From an uncultured Lachnospiraceae bacterium (lineage in GTDB: Bacteria; Bacillota; Clostridia; Lachnospirales; Lachnospiraceae): a stretch of DNA of 16,706 bases. The notes beneath the pieces are model-generated. The model ran no database searches and had not been told where the DNA came from. It worked only from the letters and a program-made list of their open reading frames with translations. Location of the stretch: positions 1-16,706 of the forward strand of contig CAMQOJ010000030.1 of assembly GCA_947003375.1 (NCBI GenBank), read 5' to 3'. Of this stretch, positions 6,052-14,601 are shown one piece after another. A program made the translations under genes and the position numbers. Numbering within the stretch: the stretch's first letter is position 1; the number at the start of each line of letters is the position of its first letter.

Positions 6052-6897
6052 TCAGCAGAAGAAAATCTGCAGGGCGTGGTACAGATGAAGCTGCCATGCC
6101 TTCATATCATGGACTCCTCCAGGGATGGTGTAGAAGTCGTAGTTCTTCCCCCTGACAAGTTGAGGGCAGGCCTGCTCCGCCTTCTCCATGATTTCCTTAT
6201 GCTCCGGGTAGGCAATGTCCTTGTCCCCGTTGCAGCAGAACAGGTAATCCAGCTTCAGCCCCCTGGCCTCTCCCTCCGCCAGGGTCTTCCTGATGCGCTC
6301 CACCTCGGGATCCCGCTCGCCCTGGGGGCCGCAGCAGCCGGAGAAAGGCCCGTACCAGGAGAACAGGGCGAAATTATTGTAAAAAGCAGCCCGGTAAGTG
6401 GTCATGGAACCCAGGGACAGCCCTGCGAACGCCCGGTGGCTCCGGGTCTTCACCAGATTTTCCTCACTGACATCGCCCTCTGTCCAGGTGGAGAAAGCAC
6501 TCTCCACGGCGGGAATCAAGTCCCTGCGCAGCTCATACCGGAAATGCTCCGTGATGTCCATGTCCTTGTCTGCCTCCTCGCCCCGGTAATAGGTGGGAGT
6601 GACAATGATGCAGGGCTCGCAGATTTTCTTCGCCATCATATTGTCAAGGATGGTCACGGTATCCGGGTAGTCCTTGAACCACCAGTCCTGATTCGCCCCG
6701 CCTCCGTGGAGGAGGTACAGCACATTGTACTTCCGGCTTTCATCGTAGCCGCAGGGAAGGTACACCCAGGCTTCCTTGTGCATGGGATGGCTGGCGTCCC
6801 CCTCATAGGTCTGTGTGTCATAGGAAAACTTCCTGACCTCTCCCCGCTTTTCATTTTCCGCCGTCATTTCGGCTGGCATTTCATAAATATATTCCAT
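6052..6897 (-). CDS. CE1-like (esterase D / feruloyl esterase family) carboxylesterase
   Basis: A 281-residue alpha/beta-hydrolase. The fold markers run in order: VYLPCGYDESRKYNVLYLLHGGG with the oxyanion-hole HGGG at residues 64-67, nucleophile S161 in GLSLG, probable acid D225 or D227 (CCNGDKD) and H263 (PGGVHDMKAW). This set is typical of feruloyl esterase and acetyl-xylan esterase modules of arabinoxylan systems, hydrolysing ester side groups from sugar chains. No signal peptide, so it acts in the cytoplasm. Unlike the other two CE1-like proteins in this cluster it lacks the N-terminal early-set domain. ATG at 6897 was chosen over earlier codons in the frame because AAAGGATG stands seven bases before it and all family similarity lies downstream. 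It is the last gene of the cluster. The actual acyl group removed is unknown. Confidence 0.85.
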   Translation of the reverse strand: MEYIYEMPAEMTAENEKRGEVRKFSYDTQTYEGDASHPMHKEAWVYLPCGYDESRKYNVLYLLHGGGANQDWWFKDYPDTVTILDNMMAKKICEPCIIVTPTYYRGEEADKDMDITEHFRYELRRDLIPAVESAFSTWTEGDVSEENLVKTRSHRAFAGLSLGSMTTYRAAFYNNFALFSWYGPFSGCCGPQGERDPEVERIRKTLAEGEARGLKLDYLFCCNGDKDIAYPEHKEIMEKAEQACPQLVRGKNYDFYTIPGGVHDMKAWQLHLYHALQIFFC

Positions 6898-6953
6898 TCT
6901 GGTACATCCTTTCTTCCCCTTGGGATTCCGCCTTGTCCAGGTCTGCGGTTTCC

Positions 6954-6995
6954 GCCCCGGAGCCTTACAATCTACAGCCCCTCCGGCTCCGGGGC
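6954..6995. other. Perfect 11-bp inverted repeat between the GH43 and esterase genes
   Basis: GCCCCGGAGCC (6954-6964) is perfectly complementary to GGCTCCGGGGC (6985-6995) over a 20-base loop. On the minus strand, the direction of the cluster, the stem is followed by GGAAACC and not by T, so it is not a standard terminator there; it could protect the upstream mRNA end or tune expression of the last gene. On the plus strand it is followed by only four T. Confidence 0.6.
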
Positions 6996-7004
6996 TTTTC
7001 CATA

Positions 7005-8402
7005 TCACAGCAGCGCGAAGGACAGCAGGCTGGCTTTCCCCTGTCCTCTGTAGGTAAAATACAGCGCCTGTACCCCGTCCGGCATTTCGATGTCCGCCTC
7101 ATAGTCCTCCCACACATTGGTGTACACCACCGGGATCCGGGCCAGGACTTCCCCGTCCCATTTCGTCCGCACCTCAAAAGCGCCGTCCGCATAGCCTCGC
7201 ACCGTGACGCGGATCTTCGTCACGCCCTGCATGTCAAAGTATTTGAATCCCGCCGTGGCCGAATCCGTGATATTGGCGATGTACCCGGGCTCCTCGTCCC
7301 CGTCCCTGCCGTCCTGCATCACCCTGGGCTGCTTGTCGCCGCCCACATGGCCCGTGGGCTCATCCGTGAACAGGCGGCACACGATATGGGCCGGATACTC
7401 TCCCTTTCCCGCAAGGGGCCCGCCGTTCAAGCCGCAGGATGTGAGCTCCGCCTGGGCAAAGCTCCCGTCCGCTGAGAGCGTCAGTTTCTCCGCGCATCCC
7501 TGTCTGCTGTACCAGGTGCCGTTGGTGTGCCTGTGATAAAAAATATACCACTGGCCGTTTATCCCCACCAGGCCCCCGTGGTTGTTGGCCCCGTAGGCCA
7601 TGGGCAGGTCGCCGGGCTTGTCGTGGTCGATATGCATGTCGCAGTTGCTCACCAGGACGCCGCGGTACACGAACCCCTCCCTGGGATGCTTGCTTGTGGC
7701 ATAGCACAGCTCATGCATCACCTCCGAGGAGTAGACAAAGTAATAGGTATCCCCGATCTTCCGGATGGAGGATGCCTCGAAGAAGGAATGCCCCTCGAAT
7801 CCGCTCCCCTGGCAGTGGGTGTAGCCCGGCACCACGCACACTGGGGCTTCCAGCACTGTCAGCATGTCCGCGTCCAGCACCACCGCCATGGAGCCCGAGC
7901 GGTCCTTGTCCCATCTGCCGCTGAAGCCGGTGTAGAGATAGGTCACTGCCCCTTCCGTCAGCACCGCCGGGTCGAACTGAGGCTCGTCTCCCTCCTTATC
8001 GCCCAGCCTCACGCCGTCCGGATAATGGACATAGCCGTAGAATTCATACCGCCCCGCCGGAGTATCGCACACGGCCACGGACACGATGTGCTGTTTGTCC
8101 AGCACATAATAGAGATAATATCTGCCGTCCGGCCCCTTCGTCACGTCCGGGGCATAGAGGCAGGCTTTCCCCTCCCTGTTCAGGGGATCCTCATTCCTGG
8201 GGTAGATCACGCCCTCGTAGCGCCAGTCCGAGAGATCCTCCAGCGGGGCGGACCAGCACACATAATCCCCCATGCAGAACACGAATCCATTGTAAAAGTC
8301 ATGGGAACCATAGACATAGACCCTGTCTCCGAAGACATGGGGCTCACCGTCCGGTATGTACTCCCAGGACGGCAGATACGGGTTGAAGGCTTGTTTCTTC
8401 AT
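7005..8402 (-). CDS. GH43 family glycoside hydrolase with C-terminal CBM6-like domain
   Basis: A 465-residue enzyme of the five-bladed beta-propeller GH43 family, which covers beta-xylosidases and alpha-L-arabinofuranosidases. The family's catalytic set is visible: base D18 in IPDGEPHVFGDRVYVYGSHD, transition-state Asp D86 in YAPDVTKGPDGRYYLYY, and acid E209 in FFEASSIRK, plus the NNHGG turn (H275) common in this family. Residues about 365-465 (IANITDSATAGFKYFDMQGV onward) form a beta-sandwich like CBM6 often appended to GH43 enzymes. No signal peptide is seen, so it works on imported oligosaccharides. AAGGAGG lies eight bases before the ATG. The 161 bases between this gene and the MATE gene show no clear promoter. 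Exact sugar specificity cannot be set from the sequence. Confidence 0.9.
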   Translation of the reverse strand: MKKQAFNPYLPSWEYIPDGEPHVFGDRVYVYGSHDFYNGFVFCMGDYVCWSAPLEDLSDWRYEGVIYPRNEDPLNREGKACLYAPDVTKGPDGRYYLYYVLDKQHIVSVAVCDTPAGRYEFYGYVHYPDGVRLGDKEGDEPQFDPAVLTEGAVTYLYTGFSGRWDKDRSGSMAVVLDADMLTVLEAPVCVVPGYTHCQGSGFEGHSFFEASSIRKIGDTYYFVYSSEVMHELCYATSKHPREGFVYRGVLVSNCDMHIDHDKPGDLPMAYGANNHGGLVGINGQWYIFYHRHTNGTWYSRQGCAEKLTLSADGSFAQAELTSCGLNGGPLAGKGEYPAHIVCRLFTDEPTGHVGGDKQPRVMQDGRDGDEEPGYIANITDSATAGFKYFDMQGVTKIRVTVRGYADGAFEVRTKWDGEVLARIPVVYTNVWEDYEADIEMPDGVQALYFTYRGQGKASLLSFALL

Positions 8403-8563
8403 TTTAGGCTTCCTCCTTTTCGAGTCAATTTTTTCTCAGAATCTTCAGGCCCGATTCAACATGGCTTTCAGGCCCCTGTTAGAAAACGTCTGCTTTTGTT
8501 GCGAATCCCTGTTTCGGATCCGTAACATGTTCATCGGAACTTCGGCCGCTTCCCAGCCTCCCC

Positions 8564-9973
8564 TCACGCGCTTGCTCCACCCTGTTTCCCCGTGGAGATC
8601 CTCTTGATCCATTTTCCGCTCCTAAGCCGGAACACGCACCACACGGTCTTGGCGATCTGGTCGAATTTCAGGCAGGTATAGATCCAGAAGGCCGGGAGAT
8701 GCAGCGCGAAGCCTGCCAGCAGCCCCAGAGGGATGGACAGCACCCACAGGAAGATATTGTCCGCCAGCATCAGCATCTTGGTATCTCCGCCGCCCCTTAG
8801 GACTCCCTTGGTCATGATGCTGTTAGTGGACTGGAAAATCATGATCAGTGCGATGGCCTCCATCAGCTGTCCGGCCACCCCCGCCGTCTCCTCAGACACA
8901 TTGTAGGCACCGATTACCGGCCCGCTGATCACAGTGATTACCAGAGCGGCAAAGAGCCCCAGGGCCAGTCCCAGCCCCATGAACGCGTAGCCCTGGCCCA
9001 GGGCTTTCTCCCGGTCCCCCTCTCCCAGGGTCTGTCCGGTAACGATTGCCCCTGCCTGGGCCACTCCCTGGGTCAGCACATTGCTCATCTGCTGGGTGAC
9101 GCTGGTGATGGCATTGGCCGCCACAAAGTTTACGCCCAGATGCCCCACCACCATGGCCACGGTGTTGTTGCCGATGGCCAGGATGCCGTCGCTGACCAGA
9201 ACCGGGATGCTGATGCGCACATACTCCCCTATCAGATCCCCTGTCTTCATGCCCAGATGCCTTATCCTAAACCCGATGGCTTTATCCTTGAAGAACAGAT
9301 AGCCGCAGATCATGCCCGCCTCGAACACCCTGGCAATCAGCGTCCCCAGGGCAGCGCCGGCAATCCCCATCCGGGGCATCCCCAGCTTCCCGAAGATAAA
9401 GGCGTAATTGGCCGCGATGTTCACGCAGAAGGCCCCCATGGACACATACAGCGGCATCCGCACCTGGCCCACGCTGCGCAGCACGATGGTGCAGACCAAA
9501 GACAGCCCCAGAAAGAAATAGGTGATGATGGAATACCGGAAGTAGATGATGCCCAGGGAGATGATGTCCTTTTCCGTGGTGTACATCCCCATGATGGCGC
9601 CCGGAATGGCGATGGTGGCAATGGCAAAGGCCAGGGCCAGTCCCAGAGTCAGCCTCACCATGATGCAGATGGTCTTCTTCAGGGCCTGTGCCGACTTCTC
9701 CGGTTCGCTCTCCCGCATCCCCCAGTACCTGGATACCATCACCGACGCCCCCATGCCCAGCCCCATGCAGAAGATATGATAGATATTGATGAACTGGTTG
9801 GCCAGGGAGGTGGCGGAAAGCTCCACTTCCCCAAGGGTCCCCACCATAATGGTGTCCAGCATATTGACGCCGATGGTGATCAGGCTCTGCAGGGCTATGG
9901 GGAGGGCCAGCGTCAGCACCCTCCCGTAGAATACCCGATCCCCGGAAAAAAGTTTTTTCATTGTTTTTAACAT
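8564..9973 (-). CDS. MATE family efflux transporter
   Basis: A 469-residue integral membrane protein with about twelve hydrophobic helices arranged as two homologous halves, the standard size and form of MATE (MatE) antiporters, which export cationic drugs or organic compounds using Na+ or H+ gradients. Recognisable blocks are LTLALPIALQSLITIGVNML and DTIMVGTLGEVELSATSLAN in the first half and VNFVAANAITSVTQQMSNVL in the second. The start at 9973 is supported by AGGGGG six bases upstream. It sits only 16 bases after the stop of the early-set esterase gene, so the two are cotranscribed. This placement among esterases invites the inference that it exports the acids they release (for example hydroxycinnamates), but an unrelated drug-efflux role is possible. 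Confidence 0.92.
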   Translation of the reverse strand: MLKTMKKLFSGDRVFYGRVLTLALPIALQSLITIGVNMLDTIMVGTLGEVELSATSLANQFINIYHIFCMGLGMGASVMVSRYWGMRESEPEKSAQALKKTICIMVRLTLGLALAFAIATIAIPGAIMGMYTTEKDIISLGIIYFRYSIITYFFLGLSLVCTIVLRSVGQVRMPLYVSMGAFCVNIAANYAFIFGKLGMPRMGIAGAALGTLIARVFEAGMICGYLFFKDKAIGFRIRHLGMKTGDLIGEYVRISIPVLVSDGILAIGNNTVAMVVGHLGVNFVAANAITSVTQQMSNVLTQGVAQAGAIVTGQTLGEGDREKALGQGYAFMGLGLALGLFAALVITVISGPVIGAYNVSEETAGVAGQLMEAIALIMIFQSTNSIMTKGVLRGGGDTKMLMLADNIFLWVLSIPLGLLAGFALHLPAFWIYTCLKFDQIAKTVWCVFRLRSGKWIKRISTGKQGGASA

Positions 9974-9989
9974 ACTTACCCCCTGCCCT

Positions 9990-11132
9990 TCAGGATTTGG
10001 GAAGAAGCTTCAGGAACTCCCTCAGGCACTTCCGCCATACCGTCCACTCATGATAGCCCGGACAGGTGTAGGCGGTGTACGGAATCCCTTTGTCCCGGAA
10101 TTCCCCGAACTGCTCCTCCAACGCGGCCACAATCCGCTCCTCCTGCTCCCCGTACCCGAAGAACAGCAGCTTCACTCGCTCCCGGAAGGCCTCGGAATCT
10201 TCGAAGGCTTTCATGTAGTCTTCCTTTGCGTACCACCGTCTCTGGGGCGTGCCGCTGAAGATGCCGATATAGGGGAACATCCCCAGATGGTTCAAGGTGG
10301 TCATGATTGTCTGATAGCTGCCCATGGACAGCCCCGCCATGGCCCGCTTTCCCGGCTCCACGGTATACTTCCCCTCGATATAGGGCATGCAGTCCTTCAG
10401 CAGCATGCTGTCGAAATCCCCTGCCAGGAATTCCTCCGGCTCCGGCCCCGGGCAGTACAGGCAGTTCAGGACAATGAGCAGCTTGGGGCACTCTCCCGCG
10501 GCAATCAGATTGTCCGCAATGAGATTGGCTTTCCCCTGCCAGAGCCATCCGCTCTCGCTCTCTCCGCCGCCGTGCTGGAGATAGAGCACCGGATATTTCC
10601 TGTCCCCCTCCTGCCCGTATCCCGGAGGCGTATAGACATAGCAGGCCCTGGTCCGCCCGGTGACGCTGCTGGGGAAGTATTCCAGGCGCACCTCCCCGTG
10701 GGGCACATCCTTCAGGAAATAGAAATCACCGTCCCCCTCTTTTTCAAAGAAATTCACCGCCTTGTGCGCCCCATAGCCCACAGGGGCCTGGGGGTTTATC
10801 ACGTTCATCCCATCACAAAAATACTCATGATAGTGAAATCCGGGGGGAATCCCGGGCACAGTGGCCCTGAAATACCCATTTTCATCCTTTTTCATGGGAT
10901 GGTGTTCATTGGTCATGGCGCTATTCCCGAACCCTGCCACCTCCACAGACTTTGCCTCCGGGGCGTAGAAGCAGAAGGTCACGTCCCCGTTCTCCTCCAC
11001 TCTCACCCCCGGTTCCTCCTCAAAATGCCTGGGGCCAATCCCTTCCGGCCCCTTGTGCAGCCGCATCTGCAGATACACCGGGTCAAAGAAGATTCCATGG
11101 CTCTCCAGCGCTTCGTTTCTATGGTTCTGCAT
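9990..11132 (-). CDS. Early-set (CBM48-like) domain plus CE1-like esterase
   Basis: A 380-residue cytoplasmic enzyme in two parts. Residues about 45-145 form an early-set/CBM48-like beta sandwich (VTFCFYAPEAKSVEVAGFG, then NGYFRATVPGIPPGFHYHEY), followed by the linker motif LKDVPHGEVRLEYF. Residues about 150-378 are an esterase D-type hydrolase with oxyanion LQHGGGE (185-191), nucleophile S269 in GLSMG and H361 in GYHEW. The acid position carries Glu (GYGEQEE) where related feruloyl esterases have Asp. It is closely similar in layout to each half of the double esterase at the right edge. A GTG at 11144 would add four residues, but the AAAGGAG at 11150-11144 overlaps it, so ATG 11132 (11-base spacing) is preferred. 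Substrate is inferred from context: ester groups on arabinoxylan-type oligosaccharides. Confidence 0.85.
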   Translation of the reverse strand: MQNHRNEALESHGIFFDPVYLQMRLHKGPEGIGPRHFEEEPGVRVEENGDVTFCFYAPEAKSVEVAGFGNSAMTNEHHPMKKDENGYFRATVPGIPPGFHYHEYFCDGMNVINPQAPVGYGAHKAVNFFEKEGDGDFYFLKDVPHGEVRLEYFPSSVTGRTRACYVYTPPGYGQEGDRKYPVLYLQHGGGESESGWLWQGKANLIADNLIAAGECPKLLIVLNCLYCPGPEPEEFLAGDFDSMLLKDCMPYIEGKYTVEPGKRAMAGLSMGSYQTIMTTLNHLGMFPYIGIFSGTPQRRWYAKEDYMKAFEDSEAFRERVKLLFFGYGEQEERIVAALEEQFGEFRDKGIPYTAYTCPGYHEWTVWRKCLREFLKLLPKS

Positions 11133-11194
11133 GAATTCATGCACTCCTTTCCGTCAATGCCATATCCCGCATTCTCCCATCGCTTTCTCTGGCC

Positions 11195-12721
11195 TCAGCC
11201 CCTGCCGATCATGTCACCGATCTGTTCTATGATAAGCCTTGTGAAATCCGATTCCTGATTCGTCTGCGCCACAGGGCCCTCCCCGGTGAAGAGCATCCGG
11301 GTCCGATGTTCCGGGGTGTAGCAGTCCCAGTAGGGCATATCGCTGCCGTCCGCGTCTTTTCCGTTGGGATTCCCCGTGGCGATGAAGTTGGCCCAGTAAT
11401 TGCACATCTGCCTGGCCAGGTCGTAATGCCTGCCCACGAAAGGCCTCCAGCATTTGGCCAGGGTCTCAAAGAAGAACCACAGATCCACGGAGTGGAAGGT
11501 GCCGGGATCGTCCCAGCCCGGGATGTCCGCCTGGAAGCTGTAATAATAGTTCTTCCTGGGCTTTGCGCCACCGGCGTTGGCCAGGAACTCGCTCCTCACC
11601 GTACAACTGATCCCGCTCACCGGGGCATAGCCCCTCTCCGTCTTCACCCGGGACTCGGGGCAGGCCAGGAACCGCTCTGCCCGCTCTCCCAGAAGCTCTC
11701 GGGCCATGCGCTCCAACTGCGCCTCATCGGCGGCCGGGATTTCATTGTGGAACTCGTCCCCTGTGTTCCCTGCCATCACCGCCACGTCCACGCACTCTCC
11801 CTTTGCGTACAGCACCAGGGGATCCCCCACGCAGAAGCGGTTATCCAGCACCGTAAACATGGCCGGATGCTCTCTGGTGTACTCGTCGTAGCGGTCTCGG
11901 ATGAATGCGGCGTCCAGCTTCCGGGCCTCCTCCAGGGTCTTCACCCCCAGGAAGTCGAAAAAGGCCGCCCCGTTACGCTCCGCGCTGTCCAGCTTCTCCG
12001 GATCTCCGATTCCCCCTTTCCTGTAGGGGCTGCGGATCATGGCGCTCATGATGATGGCTTTCTGGAACAGGCCCTCATTGTCCTTACAGGACATCTGACT
12101 CAGCACGCTGCCGCCGCCTGCGGACTGCCCCGCGATGGTGACATTGCCCGGATCGCCGCCAAAGGCCGCGATGTTGCGCGCCACCCATCTCAGCCCCGCC
12201 TGCTGGTCCAGGCTGCCGAAATTGGACGGCGCCTCCGGCTGCTGCGCGGTGAGGTCCGGATGGGCCAGATAGCCGAACACATTCACCCTGTAATTCACGG
12301 ACACCACCACGATGCCCCTCCTGGCCAGGCGCTCCCCGTCGAACTCCATCTCCGCGGGATAGCCGCACTGCAGCCCGCCTCCGAAGAACCACACCAGTAC
12401 CGGGCGCTTCTCCGACGCATCCTTCGCCCCGGTCCACACATTCAGGTACAGGCAGTCCTCGTCCATGTCGATCTGGGGATCCACATGCCATTCCCTGCAA
12501 TAGATATCGGTTCCCAGGCCCGGAATGCTTTGCATGGAAATCGGCGCGAAACGATATGCCTCTCTGACGCCCTCCCAGTCCGCCGCGGGCTGCGGGGCGC
12601 GCCATCTGTTCTCCCCCACCGGAGGGGCCGCAAAGGGAATCCCCTTGAATGCCGTGATCCTGGGGTCCGCCGCCTCGATTCCGCGCACCATGCCGTTTTC
12701 TGTCTTTGCTGTTCTGATCAT
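11195..12721 (-). CDS. Type B carboxylesterase (pNB-esterase / carboxylesterase family)
   Basis: A 508-residue serine esterase of the type B carboxylesterase family, the length typical of bacterial p-nitrobenzyl esterases. Family blocks are in order: AFKGIPFAAPPVGENRW (24-40), EDCLYLNVW (88-96), oxyanion FFGGGL (112-117), nucleophile elbow GDPGNVTIAGQSAGG with S200, acid E323 in NTGDEF, and H410 in FHSVDLWFFFE. It hydrolyses ester bonds of small organic or aromatic esters. No signal sequence is present, so it is cytoplasmic. AAGGAGG precedes the start. It belongs to a different fold subfamily from the three CE1-like proteins around it, so the cluster combines two unrelated lines of esterase. 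Physiological substrate unknown. Confidence 0.92.
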   Translation of the reverse strand: MIRTAKTENGMVRGIEAADPRITAFKGIPFAAPPVGENRWRAPQPAADWEGVREAYRFAPISMQSIPGLGTDIYCREWHVDPQIDMDEDCLYLNVWTGAKDASEKRPVLVWFFGGGLQCGYPAEMEFDGERLARRGIVVVSVNYRVNVFGYLAHPDLTAQQPEAPSNFGSLDQQAGLRWVARNIAAFGGDPGNVTIAGQSAGGGSVLSQMSCKDNEGLFQKAIIMSAMIRSPYRKGGIGDPEKLDSAERNGAAFFDFLGVKTLEEARKLDAAFIRDRYDEYTREHPAMFTVLDNRFCVGDPLVLYAKGECVDVAVMAGNTGDEFHNEIPAADEAQLERMARELLGERAERFLACPESRVKTERGYAPVSGISCTVRSEFLANAGGAKPRKNYYYSFQADIPGWDDPGTFHSVDLWFFFETLAKCWRPFVGRHYDLARQMCNYWANFIATGNPNGKDADGSDMPYWDCYTPEHRTRMLFTGEGPVAQTNQESDFTRLIIEQIGDMIGRG

Positions 12722-12878
12722 CTATGCCTCCTTGCTCCTGTTCTGCTGCCCCGGGGCACGCCGACTGCTAAGCTGCCGGGCCTGGGCCGCCCATAGCTCT
12801 ATTGTCTCTTCCTGGGGTCGATATGGCCTGATGCGGGACACCCCCGCGCCGTGCCGCCGTCCGCCATAGAGCGGCGCC

Positions 12879-14486
12879 TTATTTACCCGCTTTCCTGAAA
12901 AGGATCACATTCCAGGACAGGGGCTTCACATGGGTCTTCAGCACGCCGTCCTCAAAGGTTCCGCCCGAATTCTCCACAGGCCGGATGGCGTCCGGTTCCT
13001 CGAATGTGTTCCTGGCGTCCAGGTCGGCGGTATGCATCTCCTGATGTCCCGCGAACACATAGTCCTCAAAGCCCTTTACATCCAGGGTCAGAGGATACTC
13101 TTCCTCCTCGCTGCGGTTGATGGCGAACACCGCCAGCTGCTCCCGCTCCTTATCCCAGGCGGAGGCGGCGTCGATGTAGTTCACGCCCTCCTTGCCCGTA
13201 TACTGGGAGGTGTCGTCTATGGCATAGCCGGGCATGTCGAAGGTCTCGCTCTCCACCGCGGTCTCCATGGAGGTGCCCCTGGCGTATTCCATCATCTGGC
13301 AGAAGGCGTAATGGGAAGCCGACTTCCACACATGGTCGTGGTCGGAGGCACACAGCGCCCCCAGGCCTCCCGTCATGCAGCCGATCTTCACCCTGTCCGC
13401 ATGACGCAGGAACGCCAGCTGGATGGAGAGCATGGACAGCATCTGCAGGAGATCCCCGCCGGGCCGGAAACGCTCTTCCATATTGTCGGGATCGTGGAGG
13501 ATGTATTTCCTCTCCGGGTCGAACCTGTAGTGGGCCCGGATCATATTGTGGTAGCCGTAGCCCGGGTGCAGGGGCGTGTTGGGCCGGATCATGGCTCCGT
13601 ACTCATCGAAGGAGAGCATGATCTTCTTCGGGGAGCGGCATTTCGCCCCGATCAGGTCGCAGAGCGCCACCTCCGTATTGATGAAGTCCTCGTAGTAGAC
13701 GGAACCGCCCAGCAGCGCTTTCACGTCTCCGGGAGGCGCGCTGTGGTAATGGTGCATGGAGAGATAGTCCACGGAGTCATAGCATTCCTGGAGCACCGTC
13801 TCCTCCCACTGGGGATAATGGTCCATGAACAACGCCGAAGAGGCGCACACTGCCGTCTCGATGCGTCCGTCGATCCACTTGATGGCCTTGGACACTTCGT
13901 TGGCCCGGACGCCGTACCCTCTCGGATCCTTGTCCCAGGAGCCCAACTGCCAGGGGCCGTCCATCTCATTGCCCAAGTACCAGGTCTTCACATCGTAGGG
14001 CTTCTCATGGCCGTTCTTCCGGCGCAGGTCGGACCACCAGGTTCCGCCCTCATGGTTGGTATACTCCACAATGTCCATGGCGTCCCGTATGTCCCCGGTG
14101 CCCAGGTTGATGGTATAGAGGGGCTCCGCCCCCACCTTCTCCGTCCACTGCAGGTACTCGTCGTGGCCTACCTCATTTGTGATGTACTGATGCCAGGCCG
14201 GGTCCAGCCTGACCTTCCGCTCTTCCTTAGGGCCGATGGAATCCTTCCAGCTCCAGGCAGACACGAAGTTCCCGCCGGGCAGGCGCACCGCCGGCATGTC
14301 CGTGGCCTTCAGGGCATCGATGAAGTCCCGCCGGAAGCCCTGTTCGTCAGCGGTGGGGTGTTTCGGGTTGAACATGGTGCCGTTCACCATGGTGCCGATG
14401 GGCTCCAGGAAGGTGCTGAACAATCTGGGAGAGATCTCCCCTGTCTCATAGCACGGATGGACCGTGATTTTTGCTTGTTTTGCCAT
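12879..14486 (-). CDS. abfA: GH51 alpha-L-arabinofuranosidase
   Basis: A 535-residue intracellular exo-enzyme that removes alpha-linked L-arabinofuranose from arabinan and arabinoxylan oligosaccharides. The GH51 signatures are intact: RLPGGNFVSAWSWKDSIGP (68-86), acid/base E174 in YLGNEMDGPWQ, nucleophile E295 in SFDEYG, and the conserved MHHYH near 244-248. These positions agree within one residue with the catalytic Glu175 and Glu294 known from Geobacillus stearothermophilus AbfA. The last 150 residues form the usual C-terminal beta domain. Length is a little above the common 500 residues. AAAGGAAA stands before the ATG; the enzyme has no signal peptide, as is normal for GH51. Gaps of 115 and 157 bases to its neighbours contain no terminator, consistent with one transcript. 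Confidence 0.93.
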   Translation of the reverse strand: MAKQAKITVHPCYETGEISPRLFSTFLEPIGTMVNGTMFNPKHPTADEQGFRRDFIDALKATDMPAVRLPGGNFVSAWSWKDSIGPKEERKVRLDPAWHQYITNEVGHDEYLQWTEKVGAEPLYTINLGTGDIRDAMDIVEYTNHEGGTWWSDLRRKNGHEKPYDVKTWYLGNEMDGPWQLGSWDKDPRGYGVRANEVSKAIKWIDGRIETAVCASSALFMDHYPQWEETVLQECYDSVDYLSMHHYHSAPPGDVKALLGGSVYYEDFINTEVALCDLIGAKCRSPKKIMLSFDEYGAMIRPNTPLHPGYGYHNMIRAHYRFDPERKYILHDPDNMEERFRPGGDLLQMLSMLSIQLAFLRHADRVKIGCMTGGLGALCASDHDHVWKSASHYAFCQMMEYARGTSMETAVESETFDMPGYAIDDTSQYTGKEGVNYIDAASAWDKEREQLAVFAINRSEEEEYPLTLDVKGFEDYVFAGHQEMHTADLDARNTFEEPDAIRPVENSGGTFEDGVLKTHVKPLSWNVILFRKAGK

Positions 14487-14601
14487 ATGTTTCCTTTCTG
14501 TCGTCTGTTCTTTATAATCTGGTTTTCACGCACTTTTAAATGGTTCTGCGGTTCTTTCAGGCGTCTGATATAACGCCGAATCCCTCCCGCCCCCCGCCGC
14601 T

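Noticed and set aside
8444..8475. Direct repeat TTCAGGCCC (8444-8452 and 8467-8475) upstream of GH43 as an operator
   Set aside because: Two copies of nine bases without symmetry or a nearby promoter are not enough to claim a binding site.
12722..12878. Possible separate promoter or attenuator between GH51 and the carboxylesterase gene
   Set aside because: No -10/-35 pair and only imperfect GC-rich pairing are visible; nothing supportable was found in this gap.
12930..14573. A 547-codon plus-strand open frame opposite the GH51 gene
   Set aside because: It is a by-product of the GC-rich codon use of GH51; the minus strand carries intact catalytic motifs. Similar long antisense frames opposite GH43, MATE, the esterases and the carboxylesterase were rejected for the same reason.
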